Below, one piece after another: positions 1-8,686 of a stretch of 20,080 bases of DNA; position 1 is the first letter of the stretch, and every line of letters starts with the position of its first letter. The notes under the pieces were generated by a model. That model had not been told where the DNA came from. It made no database searches and saw nothing but the letters and a program-made list of their open reading frames with translations. The stretch covers positions 1 to 20,080 of the forward strand of contig JBJMGI010000026.1 in the NCBI GenBank assembly GCA_045807945.1, in the 5' to 3' direction. Made by a program: the position numbers and the translations under genes. Source of the DNA: CAVQGF01 sp045807945 (GTDB lineage: Bacteria > Acidobacteriota > Terriglobia > Terriglobales > Acidobacteriaceae).

Positions 1-3000
1 TACAAGCCGCGCATCAGCAAGAAATTCCTCGCTGAGCACTCCAAAGGACTGATCGCCCTCTCCGGCTGCCTCAAAGGTGAGGTCGCGGAAGAGTTGATGG
101 AAGGCCGCTACGAATCCGCCCGCAAAGCTGCGGGGACATTCCGCGAGATCTTCGGTAAGGAAAATTTCTTCCTCGAGATCCAGGACCAGGGACTCGAGAT
201 GGAGCACCGCATCCGTGAGGATCTGTTCCGTCTCGAAAAAGAGACCGGCATCCCCATGCTGGCCACAAACGACAGTCACTACCTTTGCGAAGACGACGCT
301 CACTCACACGACGTCCTCGTCTGTGTGCAAACCGGCAAGACGGTTAAAGACGAGAATCGCCTGAAGTTCCACGGCAATCAGTTTTTTGTTAAATCCGCGG
401 AGGAGATGGCGCAGGTCTTCAAGGATGCGCCGCAGGTTCTCTCCCGCACCATGGGCATAGCCGAGCGCTGCAATGCCAAGCTCGAAAAGGTAAGCAATCC
501 ATTTCCGAAATTCGATATCCCTGCCGGATACACCATCGACAGCTACTTCGAGCACATCTGCCGCGAAGGCTTCAAGAATCGACTGGAAGCGATCCGCACT
601 CTCGAGAAGCAAGGACGTCTGAAGAAACCGCTCACCGACTACGAGCAGCGCCTCTCGCGTGAGATCGCGATGATCCAGCAGATGAAGTTCCCCGGCTACT
701 TCCTCATAGTGTGGGATTTCATTCGCTACGCGCGCGAGCACAGTATTCCTGTCGGCCCAGGTCGCGGCTCCGCCGCCGGCTCGCTCGTCGCTTACGCGAT
801 GCAGATCACCGACATCGATCCACTGCAGAACGAGCTTCTCTTCGAGCGCTTCCTGAATCCCGAACGCGTCTCGCTGCCCGATATAGACGTGGACTTCTGC
901 ATGAACCGTCGCGGCGAGGTCATCAATTACGTCACGCAGAAGTACGGCCGCGAGCAGGTGGCGCAGATCATCACCTTCGGCACCATGGCCGCGAAGGCTG
1001 CTATCAAAGACGTAGGCCGCGCCCTCGAGATGCCGTACAGCGAGGTCGAGCGCATCGGGAAGATGATTCCCGCCACGCTGAACATCACGTTGGAGCAGGC
1101 GCTCAAAGATTCTCCGCCCCTGCAAGCCGCATACGATAACGAACCCCAGATTCGCGAAGTGATAGACACGGCGATGCGTCTCGAAGGTCTGGTGCGCAAC
1201 GCCGGAGTGCACGCCGCCGGAGTCGTGATCTCGCCGCAGCCGCTGCTGAACCTTGTTCCGCTGCACAGAACGAAGAATGACGAAATCGTCACCGCCTTCG
1301 ACATGAAGGCGATCGAGAAGATGGGCCTACTCAAGATGGACTTCCTCGGGCTCACCACTCTCACTGTCATTGACGATGCGCTCAAGCTCATCGTGCAGAC
1401 AACGGGCACGAAGTTAAACCTCGACACTATCCCGCTCGATGACGCTGCCGCTTACGAGAAGGTCTTCCACCAGGCGCTGACTTCCGGAATTTTCCAGTTT
1501 GAATCGCACGGCATGCGGGACGTGCTGCGCCGCTACAAGCCGAACACGGTTGAAGACCTCACCGCGCTGAACGCGCTGTACCGCCCCGGTCCTATTCAAG
1601 GCGGCATGATCGATGACTTCATTGCGCGCAAGCACGGCCACAAGAAAGTCGAATACGAGCTGCCGGAGCTGGAAGAGATCCTGCGCGAGACGCTTGGCGT
1701 CATTGTCTACCAGGAACAGGTGATGCAGGTCGCGCAGCGCCTCGCCGGATACTCCCTCGGGGAAGCCGACCTTCTTCGCCGCGCCATGGGCAAAAAGAAC
1801 GTCGAGGAGATGGCGAAGCAGCGCGAGCGTTTCGTGAAGGGCGCTGTCGAGCGCGGCTTCAATCAGCGCAAGATTGAGAAGATCTTCGACCTGATGGCGC
1901 AATTTGCGGAGTACGGCTTCAACAAGTCGCATTCCGCCGCGTACGCCCTGCTCGCGTACCACACCGCATATCTCAAGACGCACTATCCCGTCGAGTTCAT
2001 GGCGGCCATGCTCACGGCTGAAACCGGCAGCACCGACAAAGTGGTGAAGTACATCAACGAGTGCCGCGAGATGGGCATTCCCGTCGAGCCGCCGGATATC
2101 AACGTCAGCGACGCGAACTTCACGCCGCACGGCGAAGCTATTCGCTTCGGTCTTGCGGCCGTGAAGAACGTAGGCCGCACTGCCATCGATTCCATCCTCG
2201 ACGCTCGCAAGAAGCTCGGAAAGTTCGGCTCGATATTCGAGTTCTGCGACAAAGTCGATCTGCGGCTTCTGAACAAGCGCGTGCTGGAATCGCTGATCAA
2301 GAGCGGCGCTATGGACGGCTTCGGCACGCGCTCGCAGCTGATGGCTGTGCTCGACAAAGCCATCGAAGGCGCGCAGAAGTCGCAGCGCGATCAGGAATCC
2401 GGCCAGCATGGATTGTTTGGCGTCTTTGCCGACGAGAGCGGCAAACCCTCACACGTAGACAAACTTCCCGCTGTCCCCGAGTGGGACGAGCATCAGCGCC
2501 TCGCTGCGGAAAAAGAAGTCCTCGGCTTCTTCATCACTGGCCATCCGCTGGAAAAATATCGCGACAAGATCACCGACCTGCGCGCGCTCGACACCGAGGC
2601 TATCGGCAACATGAAGCAGGGAACTGGCAAAGACGAGATCTACGCCGCCGGCATCATCGCCAACATCAAGGTGCAGAAATCGAAAAAGGGAGATCTTTAC
2701 GCAAACGGAGTTCTCGAAGACATGTCCGGCTCAGTGGACGTGATCGTCTTCCCCGAGGCTTACAAACGCCTCACTGAAAAGGTTAAGCTCGAAGTGCCTG
2801 TCCTTATCCGGGCCAGCGTGCGCGTTGAAGAAGGCGCGAATCCCAAGCTTGCCGTCAGCGAAATTACTCCCCTCGAAGCCGCTACAGTGAAGCTCCCTCG
2901 CGCGATTCGCATCCGCGTTCCCGCCGCGCAGGCGAATGAATTACAAGTAGACGCGCTGCACGGCATTTGCCGCGAGCGCAAAGGCGACGCCAAGGTCATG

Positions 3001-3132
3001 TTCGACGTGGAGCGCGACGGCGACTTCATGGTCGTGATGGAGCCTGACGGCTATAATGTCCTTCCCGACCGCGGCTTCATCGCTCAAGTCGAAGAGCTTC
3101 TCGGGAAGGGAGCGGTCCGCATCGTCGATTAA
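1..3132 (+). CDS. dnaE: DNA polymerase III subunit alpha, 3' part (5' end outside window)
   Basis: Replicative DNA polymerase catalytic subunit (C-family), acting at the fork with the beta clamp. The frame is open from base 1, giving 1043 visible residues; compared with E. coli DnaE (1160 aa) roughly 110-130 N-terminal residues, the start of the PHP domain, lie upstream. An internal ATG at 94 is not the real start, because homologous PHP sequence (GLIALSGCLKGEV) precedes it. Visible features, numbered from base 1: rest of the PHP domain with LATNDSHY near codons 87-94; the polymerase core with the PDIDVDF aspartates at codons 294-298 and the third catalytic aspartate in LKMDFLGL at about codon 447; a helix-hairpin-helix region near 713-740; a clamp-binding motif QHGLFG at 802-807, matching QADMFG of E. 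coli; and an OB-fold from about 880. It is directly followed by accA, the same order as in E. coli. Identification is secure. Confidence 0.98.
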   Translation, partial: YKPRISKKFLAEHSKGLIALSGCLKGEVAEELMEGRYESARKAAGTFREIFGKENFFLEIQDQGLEMEHRIREDLFRLEKETGIPMLATNDSHYLCEDDAHSHDVLVCVQTGKTVKDENRLKFHGNQFFVKSAEEMAQVFKDAPQVLSRTMGIAERCNAKLEKVSNPFPKFDIPAGYTIDSYFEHICREGFKNRLEAIRTLEKQGRLKKPLTDYEQRLSREIAMIQQMKFPGYFLIVWDFIRYAREHSIPVGPGRGSAAGSLVAYAMQITDIDPLQNELLFERFLNPERVSLPDIDVDFCMNRRGEVINYVTQKYGREQVAQIITFGTMAAKAAIKDVGRALEMPYSEVERIGKMIPATLNITLEQALKDSPPLQAAYDNEPQIREVIDTAMRLEGLVRNAGVHAAGVVISPQPLLNLVPLHRTKNDEIVTAFDMKAIEKMGLLKMDFLGLTTLTVIDDALKLIVQTTGTKLNLDTIPLDDAAAYEKVFHQALTSGIFQFESHGMRDVLRRYKPNTVEDLTALNALYRPGPIQGGMIDDFIARKHGHKKVEYELPELEEILRETLGVIVYQEQVMQVAQRLAGYSLGEADLLRRAMGKKNVEEMAKQRERFVKGAVERGFNQRKIEKIFDLMAQFAEYGFNKSHSAAYALLAYHTAYLKTHYPVEFMAAMLTAETGSTDKVVKYINECREMGIPVEPPDINVSDANFTPHGEAIRFGLAAVKNVGRTAIDSILDARKKLGKFGSIFEFCDKVDLRLLNKRVLESLIKSGAMDGFGTRSQLMAVLDKAIEGAQKSQRDQESGQHGLFGVFADESGKPSHVDKLPAVPEWDEHQRLAAEKEVLGFFITGHPLEKYRDKITDLRALDTEAIGNMKQGTGKDEIYAAGIIANIKVQKSKKGDLYANGVLEDMSGSVDVIVFPEAYKRLTEKVKLEVPVLIRASVRVEEGANPKLAVSEITPLEAATVKLPRAIRIRVPAAQANELQVDALHGICRERKGDAKVMFDVERDGDFMVVMEPDGYNVLPDRGFIAQVEELLGKGAVRIVD

Positions 3133-4095
3133 ATGGTCAAAACCAAGGCCCAACGCGAGCTCGAAACCATCGTCAACAAGATCGCCACGCTCGAAGTAAA
3201 AGCCGGCGACAATCAGGACGCTCGCGATCAACTCCACAAGCTGCAGGAGCAGGTAGACGATCTCCGCAAGCAGATCCGCTCGCATCAGCAGTCGGGCGCA
3301 TGGGCTCGCACCGAGCTGGCTCGCCACTCTGACCGCCCTTACACTCTCGATTATGTAGAGCGTGTTTTCACAGACTGGGTCGAGCTGCACGGCGACCGCA
3401 ACTTTGGCGACGATCCCGCTCTTATCTGCGGAGTAGCGCGTTTGGCGGGCGAAGAGGTTATGGTCATCGGCCATCAAAAAGGACGCGACATCAAGTCGCG
3501 CGTCTATCGCAACTTCGGCCAGCCGAATCCCGAAGGGTATCGCAAGGCGCTACGCTTTATGCAGATGGCGCAAAAATTCAAGCGTCCGCTATTCACTTTC
3601 GTTGACACCCCAGGCGCATATCCCGGACTCGGCGCTGAAGAGCGTGGACAAGCCGAAGCGATCGCCCGCAATCTGCGCGAAATGGCACGATTGAAGGTTC
3701 CTATCATCACGACCATTACCGGCGAAGGTGGTTCCGGCGGAGCGCTCGCCATTGCGGTTGCTGACCGTGTCCTCATGCTCGAGAACAGCGTCTACTCGGT
3801 GATCACGCCTGAGGGCTGTGCTTCTATCATGTGGCGCGACGCCAGCAAGCGCGACCTCGCCGCGCAAGCATTGCGGATCACGGCTGAGGACATGATCGAG
3901 CTCGGCGTCGTCGATGAAGTCATCCCTGAACCTGCCGGCGGCGCCCATCTTGATTACGACACCACGGCCGCAAATCTTTCGACGGCGCTGCAGAAGCACT
4001 TGTCAGAAGTGCGCGCCTATCCCCCCGGCGAGCTGACGAACATCCGCTACGACAAATTCCGAAAAATGGCGCAATTCTTCCAGGAATCCGCCTAG
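3133..4095 (+). CDS. accA: Acetyl-CoA carboxylase carboxyltransferase subunit alpha
   Basis: Alpha subunit of the carboxyltransferase that moves the carboxyl group from carboxybiotin to acetyl-CoA, giving malonyl-CoA for fatty acid synthesis; cytoplasmic, working as an alpha2beta2 complex with AccD, which is not in this window. At 320 aa it matches the usual length (E. coli 319). A predicted coiled N-terminal region (residues ~1-55) is followed by the conserved LARHSDRPYTLDYV, GHQKGRD, FVDTPGAYPGLGAEERGQ and GEGGSGGALAIAVADRV blocks; the glycine-rich GGSGG segment belongs to the acyl-CoA/oxyanion region of this crotonase-like fold. The ATG directly abuts the dnaE TAA (TAAATG) and the purine-rich GGGAAGGGAG lies some 20 bases upstream, so translational coupling to dnaE is likely. 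The dnaE-accA order is shared with E. coli. No truncation or odd residue seen. Confidence 0.97.
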   Translation: MVKTKAQRELETIVNKIATLEVKAGDNQDARDQLHKLQEQVDDLRKQIRSHQQSGAWARTELARHSDRPYTLDYVERVFTDWVELHGDRNFGDDPALICGVARLAGEEVMVIGHQKGRDIKSRVYRNFGQPNPEGYRKALRFMQMAQKFKRPLFTFVDTPGAYPGLGAEERGQAEAIARNLREMARLKVPIITTITGEGGSGGALAIAVADRVLMLENSVYSVITPEGCASIMWRDASKRDLAAQALRITAEDMIELGVVDEVIPEPAGGAHLDYDTTAANLSTALQKHLSEVRAYPPGELTNIRYDKFRKMAQFFQESA

Positions 4096-4187
4096 CCTCT
4101 GCTGACGAATTAATCGGCTATTTGCGCCTTCAACCTCGCTGTGCTGCCATTCGCTGCGGCACCACCGGAAATCGCATGCTTCTCCCT

Positions 4188-4193
4188 TATAAT
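4188..4193 (+). promoter_or_regulatory. Candidate -10 box of the korAB promoter
   Basis: A perfect TATAAT lies 33 bases before the korA ATG in an AT-rich patch of the 131-base accA-korA gap. No convincing -35 hexamer sits at 16-18 bases. A short AGGA 12 bases before the ATG is the only ribosome-binding candidate. A weak stem (4141-4147 with 4156-4162, one GU pair, loop of 8) lies upstream of it and could end accA transcripts, but it has no T-tract. The -10 match is seen; promoter activity is inferred. Confidence 0.45.
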
Positions 4194-4226
4194 TAACTGT
4201 TTAGCTCATTAGGAAACTGCTCATAC

Positions 4227-6071
4227 ATGGCAACGATTGCAACTCCGCAGACGCAGTCCGGCTCGACCGGCGCGCCTACCCAAAAACCGGTCGTCAACGA
4301 TTTCTCGATCCAGGTAGCCACCGTGAACGGCTCCGGCTCGCAATCGTCGAATAGCGTTCTGCTGCGCAGCATTTTCATGATGGGCATCCCGGTTTCCGGC
4401 AAGAATCTCTTCCCCTCGAATATCGCCGGGCTTCCCACCTGGTTCACCATCCGCGCCAATAAGGACGGATGGGTCGCCCGCAAGAAAGAAATCGACATCC
4501 TGATCGCGATGAATTCCGAGACCGCGCGCGAAGACGTTCTCTCGCTCGCCCCCGGGGGGGTTGCTATTTACGACGAGCCGCTGAACCTGAACACAGTTCG
4601 CAGCGACGTCACTTTTTATCCGGTTCCGTTCGACAAATTGACTGCGGCCGTCTGTCCTGAGGCGAAGCTCCGCAAGCTGGTCAAGAATATGGTGTACGTC
4701 GGCGTGGCCGCCAAGCTGCTCGATATCGATATGACCAAGGTCGAGGCGGCCCTTCGCAAGCAGTTCAAGAGAAAAGTAAAAGCAGCCGACCTGAACATGA
4801 ACGCGGTCAAGGCTGGCTATGATTACGCTGCCGTGTCGCTCACGAAGGCAGATCCGTTCCGCGTTGAAGCGATGAACGCAACCGCCGGCAAGATCATCAT
4901 CGATGGCAACGCCGCTGCCGCCCTAGGATGCATGTTCGCGGGCGTCACCGTGGTGACCTGGTATCCCATCACGCCGTCGTCATCGTTGGTCGAGCAGCTG
5001 ATCGACTACCTCAAGCGTTTTCGCGTCGGCGCCGACGGCAAAGCCACCTACGCTGTGGTTCAAGCTGAAGACGAACTCGCCGCGGTCGGCATGGTTCTCG
5101 GCGCGGGCTGGGCAGGCGCGCGTTCCATGACTTCGACCTCGGGCCCTGGAATCTCTCTCATGGGCGAGTTTGTGGGCCTCGGTTACTATGCCGAGCTTCC
5201 GGGCGTGATCTTCGACGTGCAGCGCGTCGGTCCTTCGACTGGGATGCCGACTCGCACCATGCAGGGCGACATTCTCACCTGCGCGACGCTTTCGCACGGC
5301 GACACAAAACACATCATGCTGCTTCCCGCTTCCGTCGCCGAGTGCTTCTCGCTTGCAGGTGAGGCCTTCGATCTCGCCGAGCGCTTCCAGACGCCCGTGT
5401 TCGTGATGTCCGATCTTGATCTCGGCATGAACAACTGGATGAGCCAGCCGTTCACGTATCCGGAAAAGCCGCTGGACCGCGGCAAGGTCCTGAACGCTGA
5501 AGAACTGAAGAAGCTTGGCGAGTTCGCCCGCTACAAAGATGTTGATGGCGACGGCATCGGCTATCGAACGCTGCCAGGTACCGATCATCCCAAGGCGGCG
5601 TACTTCACCCGCGGCTCCGGACACAACGAGAAGGCGCAGTACAGTGAGCGTCCAGACGACTACCAGCACAACATGGAGCGCCTGGCGAAGAAGTTCGAGT
5701 CAGCCCGTTCGGCGGTTCCGAAACCTGAGATCGTCACAAACGGAACCAGCAAGATCGGCGTGATCGCCTACGGCAGCACTGATTTCGCGATGCGCGAATC
5801 GCAAAGTCAATTAGAGCGCGAATTCAAGCTCCCGACCGACTACCTGCGTCTGCGTGCATATCCGTTCAGCCGCGAGGTCCACGACTTCGTGAAGAGTCAC
5901 GAGCGCGTTTACGTCGTCGAACAGAACCGCGACGCGCAGATGCTACAGCTCATCAAGCTCGACGTAGACAGCTCGCAGGTCCCAAAGCTGTGCAGCGTGC
6001 TCCACTTCAACGGATTGCCCGTAGACGCGCGCTCCATCACAGATGAGATCATTTCTCAGGAGGGTCGCTGA
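4227..6071 (+). CDS. korA: 2-oxoacid:ferredoxin oxidoreductase, fused gamma-alpha subunit
   Basis: Large subunit of a two-subunit 2-oxoacid:acceptor oxidoreductase, which with KorB decarboxylates a 2-oxoacid oxidatively to the acyl-CoA and passes electrons to ferredoxin. The 614 residues begin with a gamma domain (~25-190; motif GSGSQSSNSVLLRS, then GIPVSGKNLFPSNIAGLPTWF), followed by the alpha domain starting at GNAAAALGC with the hallmark YPITPSS at residues 246-252, and a C-terminal domain II (~500-614; IGVIAYGSTDFAMRE, YVVEQNRDAQML). This gamma-alpha fusion is typical of KorA-type enzymes of aerobes and microaerophiles, and 2-oxoglutarate is the likeliest substrate, but specificity cannot be read directly. 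The ATG is the first in-frame start after the gap. A C5G7 run at 4549-4560 keeps the frame intact. The stop overlaps the korB start by one base (TGATG). Confidence 0.93.
   Translation: MATIATPQTQSGSTGAPTQKPVVNDFSIQVATVNGSGSQSSNSVLLRSIFMMGIPVSGKNLFPSNIAGLPTWFTIRANKDGWVARKKEIDILIAMNSETAREDVLSLAPGGVAIYDEPLNLNTVRSDVTFYPVPFDKLTAAVCPEAKLRKLVKNMVYVGVAAKLLDIDMTKVEAALRKQFKRKVKAADLNMNAVKAGYDYAAVSLTKADPFRVEAMNATAGKIIIDGNAAAALGCMFAGVTVVTWYPITPSSSLVEQLIDYLKRFRVGADGKATYAVVQAEDELAAVGMVLGAGWAGARSMTSTSGPGISLMGEFVGLGYYAELPGVIFDVQRVGPSTGMPTRTMQGDILTCATLSHGDTKHIMLLPASVAECFSLAGEAFDLAERFQTPVFVMSDLDLGMNNWMSQPFTYPEKPLDRGKVLNAEELKKLGEFARYKDVDGDGIGYRTLPGTDHPKAAYFTRGSGHNEKAQYSERPDDYQHNMERLAKKFESARSAVPKPEIVTNGTSKIGVIAYGSTDFAMRESQSQLEREFKLPTDYLRLRAYPFSREVHDFVKSHERVYVVEQNRDAQMLQLIKLDVDSSQVPKLCSVLHFNGLPVDARSITDEIISQEGR
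6058..6063 (+). promoter_or_regulatory. Strong Shine-Dalgarno site of korB inside korA
   Basis: A perfect AGGAGG lies in the last codons of korA, seven bases before the korB ATG at 6071. With the TGATG stop/start overlap it fixes the korB start and points to coupled translation of the two subunits. It is one of the best ribosome-binding sites in the window. Confidence 0.85.
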
Positions 6072-7105
6072 TGTCGAGCACTCCACAAGTTAAAACCAAT
6101 CGCATCGGATTGCCGGTGCTCGAATACAAGGGCGGCAAAACCACCCTCTGCGCCGGATGTGGCCACAATGCCATATCCGAGCGCATCATCGAAGCGTTCT
6201 ACGAGATGGGCGTGCAGCCCGAGCGCATCATGAAGCTCAGCGGCATCGGCTGCTCGTCGAAGAGCCCGGCGTATTTCCTGAGCCGCGCGCACAGCTTCAA
6301 CTCCGTTCACGGACGCATGCCCTCCGTTGCAACTGGCGCATTGCTCGCGCAGCGCAACATGCTCGCTATCGGTGTCAGCGGCGACGGCGATACCGCCTCC
6401 ATAGGCATGGGACAGTTCATCCATCTGATGCGACGCAATCTTCCGCTCATTTACATCATCGAAGACAACGGCGTGTACGGACTCACCAAGGGCCAGTTCT
6501 CAGCCACCGCCGATGCCGGCTCGAAATTGAAGACCGGCGTGATCAACGATCTCCCGGCGCTCGATACCTGCGCGCTCGCCATCCAGTGCGGCGCAACGTT
6601 CGTCGGCCGTTCCTTCTCGGGAGACAAAAAACAGCTCTCCGCCATGCTGAAGGCCGCCATCGCGCACAAGGGCACAGTGATGCTCGACATCATCTCGCCC
6701 TGCGTCACCTTCAACGACCACGAAGGCTCCACGAAGTCGTACAAGTACATGATCGATCATGAGGAGCCCATCCACGAGGTAAGCTTCGTGCCGCACTTCG
6801 AGGAGATCAATGTGGATTACGACCCCGGCACCACGTACGACGTCACCATGCACGATGGTTCGCACTTGCGCCTGCGCAAGCTTGAACACGAGTACACGCC
6901 GAATGATCGTGTGAAAGCCGTGGAGACGGTGCTGCAGGCGCACCATGCTGGGGAAGTGCTTACGGGCGTCTTTTACGTGGACACGAAGAAACCGGATTTC
7001 CTCGAGCTGCTCGGTATGACAGAGAGCCCGCTCGCGACGCTGCCGCAGGATGTCGTCCGTCCCAAAAAAGAAGCGCTTGATACCGTAATGGAAGAGCTGC
7101 GCTAG
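6071..7105 (+). CDS. korB: 2-oxoacid:ferredoxin oxidoreductase, beta subunit (TPP-binding)
   Basis: Beta subunit of the KorAB enzyme; it binds thiamine diphosphate and one [4Fe-4S] cluster and relays electrons to ferredoxin. In 344 residues the TPP/Mg motif is visible as GDGDTASIG (104-112) with the downstream Asn133 of EDNGVYGLTKGQ. Cysteines C27 and C30 (LCAGCGH), C61 (GIGCSS) and C211 (SPCVTF) match the spacing of the four cluster ligands known for the two-subunit enzyme of Sulfolobus tokodaii (C12, C15, C46, C197). There is no separate 2x[4Fe-4S] delta-subunit gene nearby, as expected for the two-subunit type. Start chosen from the AGGAGG and the one-base overlap with korA. The extended C-terminal region (~225-344) fits the KorB-type beta subunit. 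2-oxoglutarate is the favoured substrate by family; pyruvate or other oxoacids remain possible. Confidence 0.93.
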   Translation: MSSTPQVKTNRIGLPVLEYKGGKTTLCAGCGHNAISERIIEAFYEMGVQPERIMKLSGIGCSSKSPAYFLSRAHSFNSVHGRMPSVATGALLAQRNMLAIGVSGDGDTASIGMGQFIHLMRRNLPLIYIIEDNGVYGLTKGQFSATADAGSKLKTGVINDLPALDTCALAIQCGATFVGRSFSGDKKQLSAMLKAAIAHKGTVMLDIISPCVTFNDHEGSTKSYKYMIDHEEPIHEVSFVPHFEEINVDYDPGTTYDVTMHDGSHLRLRKLEHEYTPNDRVKAVETVLQAHHAGEVLTGVFYVDTKKPDFLELLGMTESPLATLPQDVVRPKKEALDTVMEELR

Positions 7106-7116
7106 TTGCGCAGCTC
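7094..7116 (+). terminator. Hairpin at the korB stop codon, probable transcription terminator
   Basis: A perfect 9-base-pair stem (GAGCTGCGC with GCGCAGCTC) closes a five-base loop TAGTT; the loop contains the korB TAG stop codon (7103-7105). It is followed by CTTTCGCTTACTCTT, a discontinuous T-rich tract. It fits a weak intrinsic terminator or a 3'-end protecting hairpin between korB and the next gene, which starts 70 bases downstream with its own ribosome-binding site. Confidence 0.6.
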
Positions 7117-7175
7117 CTTTCGCTTACTCTTGCGCTAGGATTTCGTCCAACCAGCGTTACCTACAGGAAATCCTA

Positions 7176-8282
7176 ATGAGCGTGTGCTCTCTCTCGAGAT
7201 GCGCAAAAAAGTCGTTTACGCTTTCCTTGTTGCTCCTCTTCACCGCCCTGGCGTCTTCCGCTGAATTTGGACAGGTCACGACCCAAAAGATAGCTGAAGG
7301 CGTTTACCAGTTTTCTGTCGCCGATTACGGTGACGTTGGAATGAGTGGAAATTGCGTCGCGATCATCGCGTCGGACGGCGTGCTCATCTTCGACAGCTCC
7401 GGCACCCCGGCGACCGCGCGCGTGATCGTTGCCGAACTCAAGAAGCTCACCCGTCAGCCCGTTCGCTACGTGGTCAACTCTCATTGGCACTGGGACCACT
7501 GGGGCGGGAATGAAGTCTTTAAGTCCGCCTTCCCCGACGTGCAGATCATTTCGCAGGAGAAGACGCGCGACATGATGATGCACGACTCGATCGAGTGGAA
7601 CCGTGATTATCTCGGGAAGATCATTCCGGAGCATATCTTGGACCTCGATGCAGCTATCAGCAAGGCCAAGCAGGATGGGAAAGACCCCGAACGGATTGCA
7701 CGGTTGGAAGCGTTGGCCCGTGCCGACCGGGATTTCCTGCGGCAGAAGCGATCGTTGACGAATACATTTCCCAACCAGGTATTTTCCGAGTCAATGAAGA
7801 TCTTCCTCGGAGAACGCGAAATCGATATTCTTCACGCGCGCGCCATCACTCCCGGGGACACGTACGTTTATCTGCCCAAAGAGCGGCTGCTGATCACGGG
7901 CGACATTCTGGTTAATCCTATCCCGTTTGCGATCGGAGGCACGTATCCATCCGCATGGCTGCAATCGCTGCAACGACTCAAAGCTTTGGATCCGCTGATC
8001 ATTGTTCCGGGGCATGGCCCGGTGGAGCGCGACCAGCGTTTTCTCGACGCCAACCTAAAGCTCTTCCAGCAGGTCCTCGAAGATGTGAAGCATGCGAAGG
8101 CGACTGGGCTTTCACTTGAGCAAACGAGCGCGCAACTCGAGCGTAACGTTGGGAGTTATGCAGCTTTGATCGGCGTCGGGGAGAAATCCTATGAGGCTGT
8201 GCAAGGACTCTTTCTACAAGGGTTCATCAAGAATGCGTACTTGGAAATCGACCACCCGCTGAGCGATAGACCCGAACACTGA
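7176..8282 (+). CDS. Exported metallo-beta-lactamase-fold hydrolase with one zinc ligand replaced
   Basis: A 368-residue MBL-fold protein with an N-terminal signal peptide (hydrophobic residues ~14-28, likely cleaved after ASSA29), so probably periplasmic. The metal signature HWHWDH is at residues 103-108, the bridging Asp at 243 (ITGDILVN) and the last His at 280 (VPGHGPV). The third canonical His, normally in a (G)HTPGD motif, is Ile224 here (ARAITPGDT), with His220 four residues earlier. The region between ~130 and 200 is a helical insert. Family knowledge covers many substrates (cyclases, quinoprotein-linked hydrolases, beta-lactamases), so the substrate is unknown and resistance should not be assumed. 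Start chosen from AGGAAA seven bases upstream (AGGA at 7165-7168) and the signal peptide. It ends 13 bases from a convergent small gene. No regulatory link to korAB is evident. Confidence 0.88.
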   Translation: MSVCSLSRCAKKSFTLSLLLLFTALASSAEFGQVTTQKIAEGVYQFSVADYGDVGMSGNCVAIIASDGVLIFDSSGTPATARVIVAELKKLTRQPVRYVVNSHWHWDHWGGNEVFKSAFPDVQIISQEKTRDMMMHDSIEWNRDYLGKIIPEHILDLDAAISKAKQDGKDPERIARLEALARADRDFLRQKRSLTNTFPNQVFSESMKIFLGEREIDILHARAITPGDTYVYLPKERLLITGDILVNPIPFAIGGTYPSAWLQSLQRLKALDPLIIVPGHGPVERDQRFLDANLKLFQQVLEDVKHAKATGLSLEQTSAQLERNVGSYAALIGVGEKSYEAVQGLFLQGFIKNAYLEIDHPLSDRPEH

Positions 8283-8295
8283 TCCCAGCTAAGGG

Positions 8296-8640
8296 CTATG
8301 CAGCTAGGTCGTCATCCTTTTTGTCGCCCTGGTTCTGCTTCTGCCGCTGCCCAGGATCCTGGTCCTGAAGTTGGCCCTCGGGATTCTCTTCAGGCTTCCG
8401 GTTCATTTCCTGCTCGCGTGACTGTTCGTTCCGCTGCTGCTCCATAGAAGCCTCCACAGGTTCGCCGCTGTGCTCCGGGTTCTCGCCCGGCTCGGGGAAA
8501 TCAGTGTCGTTTCCGTCGATCATCTTGTTATCCGGCCGATGCGGCAGCTGACCACTCAAGGAAGTGTTATCCGTCTGTTCGGGTTTGTCCTGCTCGACTG
8601 CGCCCTTGCCGGCATCTGCGTCTCGTTCTTCGGTGTGCAT
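8296..8640 (-). CDS. Small very hydrophilic, probably disordered protein
   Basis: A 114-residue protein of unknown function and unrecognised family. Its composition is extreme: rich in Gln, Glu, Asp, Asn, Pro and Lys, with almost no aromatic or long hydrophobic residues and no cysteine. It reads as intrinsically disordered, ending in a charged KKDDDLAA tail. No signal peptide, membrane segment or domain is visible. The codon choice (mostly CAG, GAG, GAC, AAC, with C/G in third positions) resembles the neighbours, which supports a real gene rather than a chance frame; the opposite strand offers only a short frame without support. There is no good Shine-Dalgarno before the ATG. It is convergent with the MBL gene and divergent from the [2Fe-2S] gene (83 bases shared). 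Roles such as a hydrophilin-like stress protein are possible but only inferred from composition. Confidence 0.65.
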   Translation of the reverse strand: MHTEERDADAGKGAVEQDKPEQTDNTSLSGQLPHRPDNKMIDGNDTDFPEPGENPEHSGEPVEASMEQQRNEQSREQEMNRKPEENPEGQLQDQDPGQRQKQNQGDKKDDDLAA

Positions 8641-8686
8641 AATTGCGCTTTATGATGGCCACTGTTGACGAGAAGAGGTCTGCTGC

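Noticed and set aside
304..2409. Long minus-strand open frames opposite dnaE (320 and 331 codons).
   Set aside because: They are shadows of a clearly identified dnaE in a GC-rich genome; the products show no domain and lack ribosome-binding sites.
4141..4162. Stem-loop after accA as a terminator.
   Set aside because: Only seven pairs with one GU, loop of eight, no T-tract after it; too weak to list as a feature.
4549..4560. C5G7 run in korA as a possible phase-variation tract.
   Set aside because: Too short to be a convincing slippage tract, and the frame and domain run through it intact.
8470..8655. Plus-strand 61-codon frame with hydrophobic product.
   Set aside because: Antisense to the better supported minus-strand small gene; no ribosome-binding site or homologous feature.
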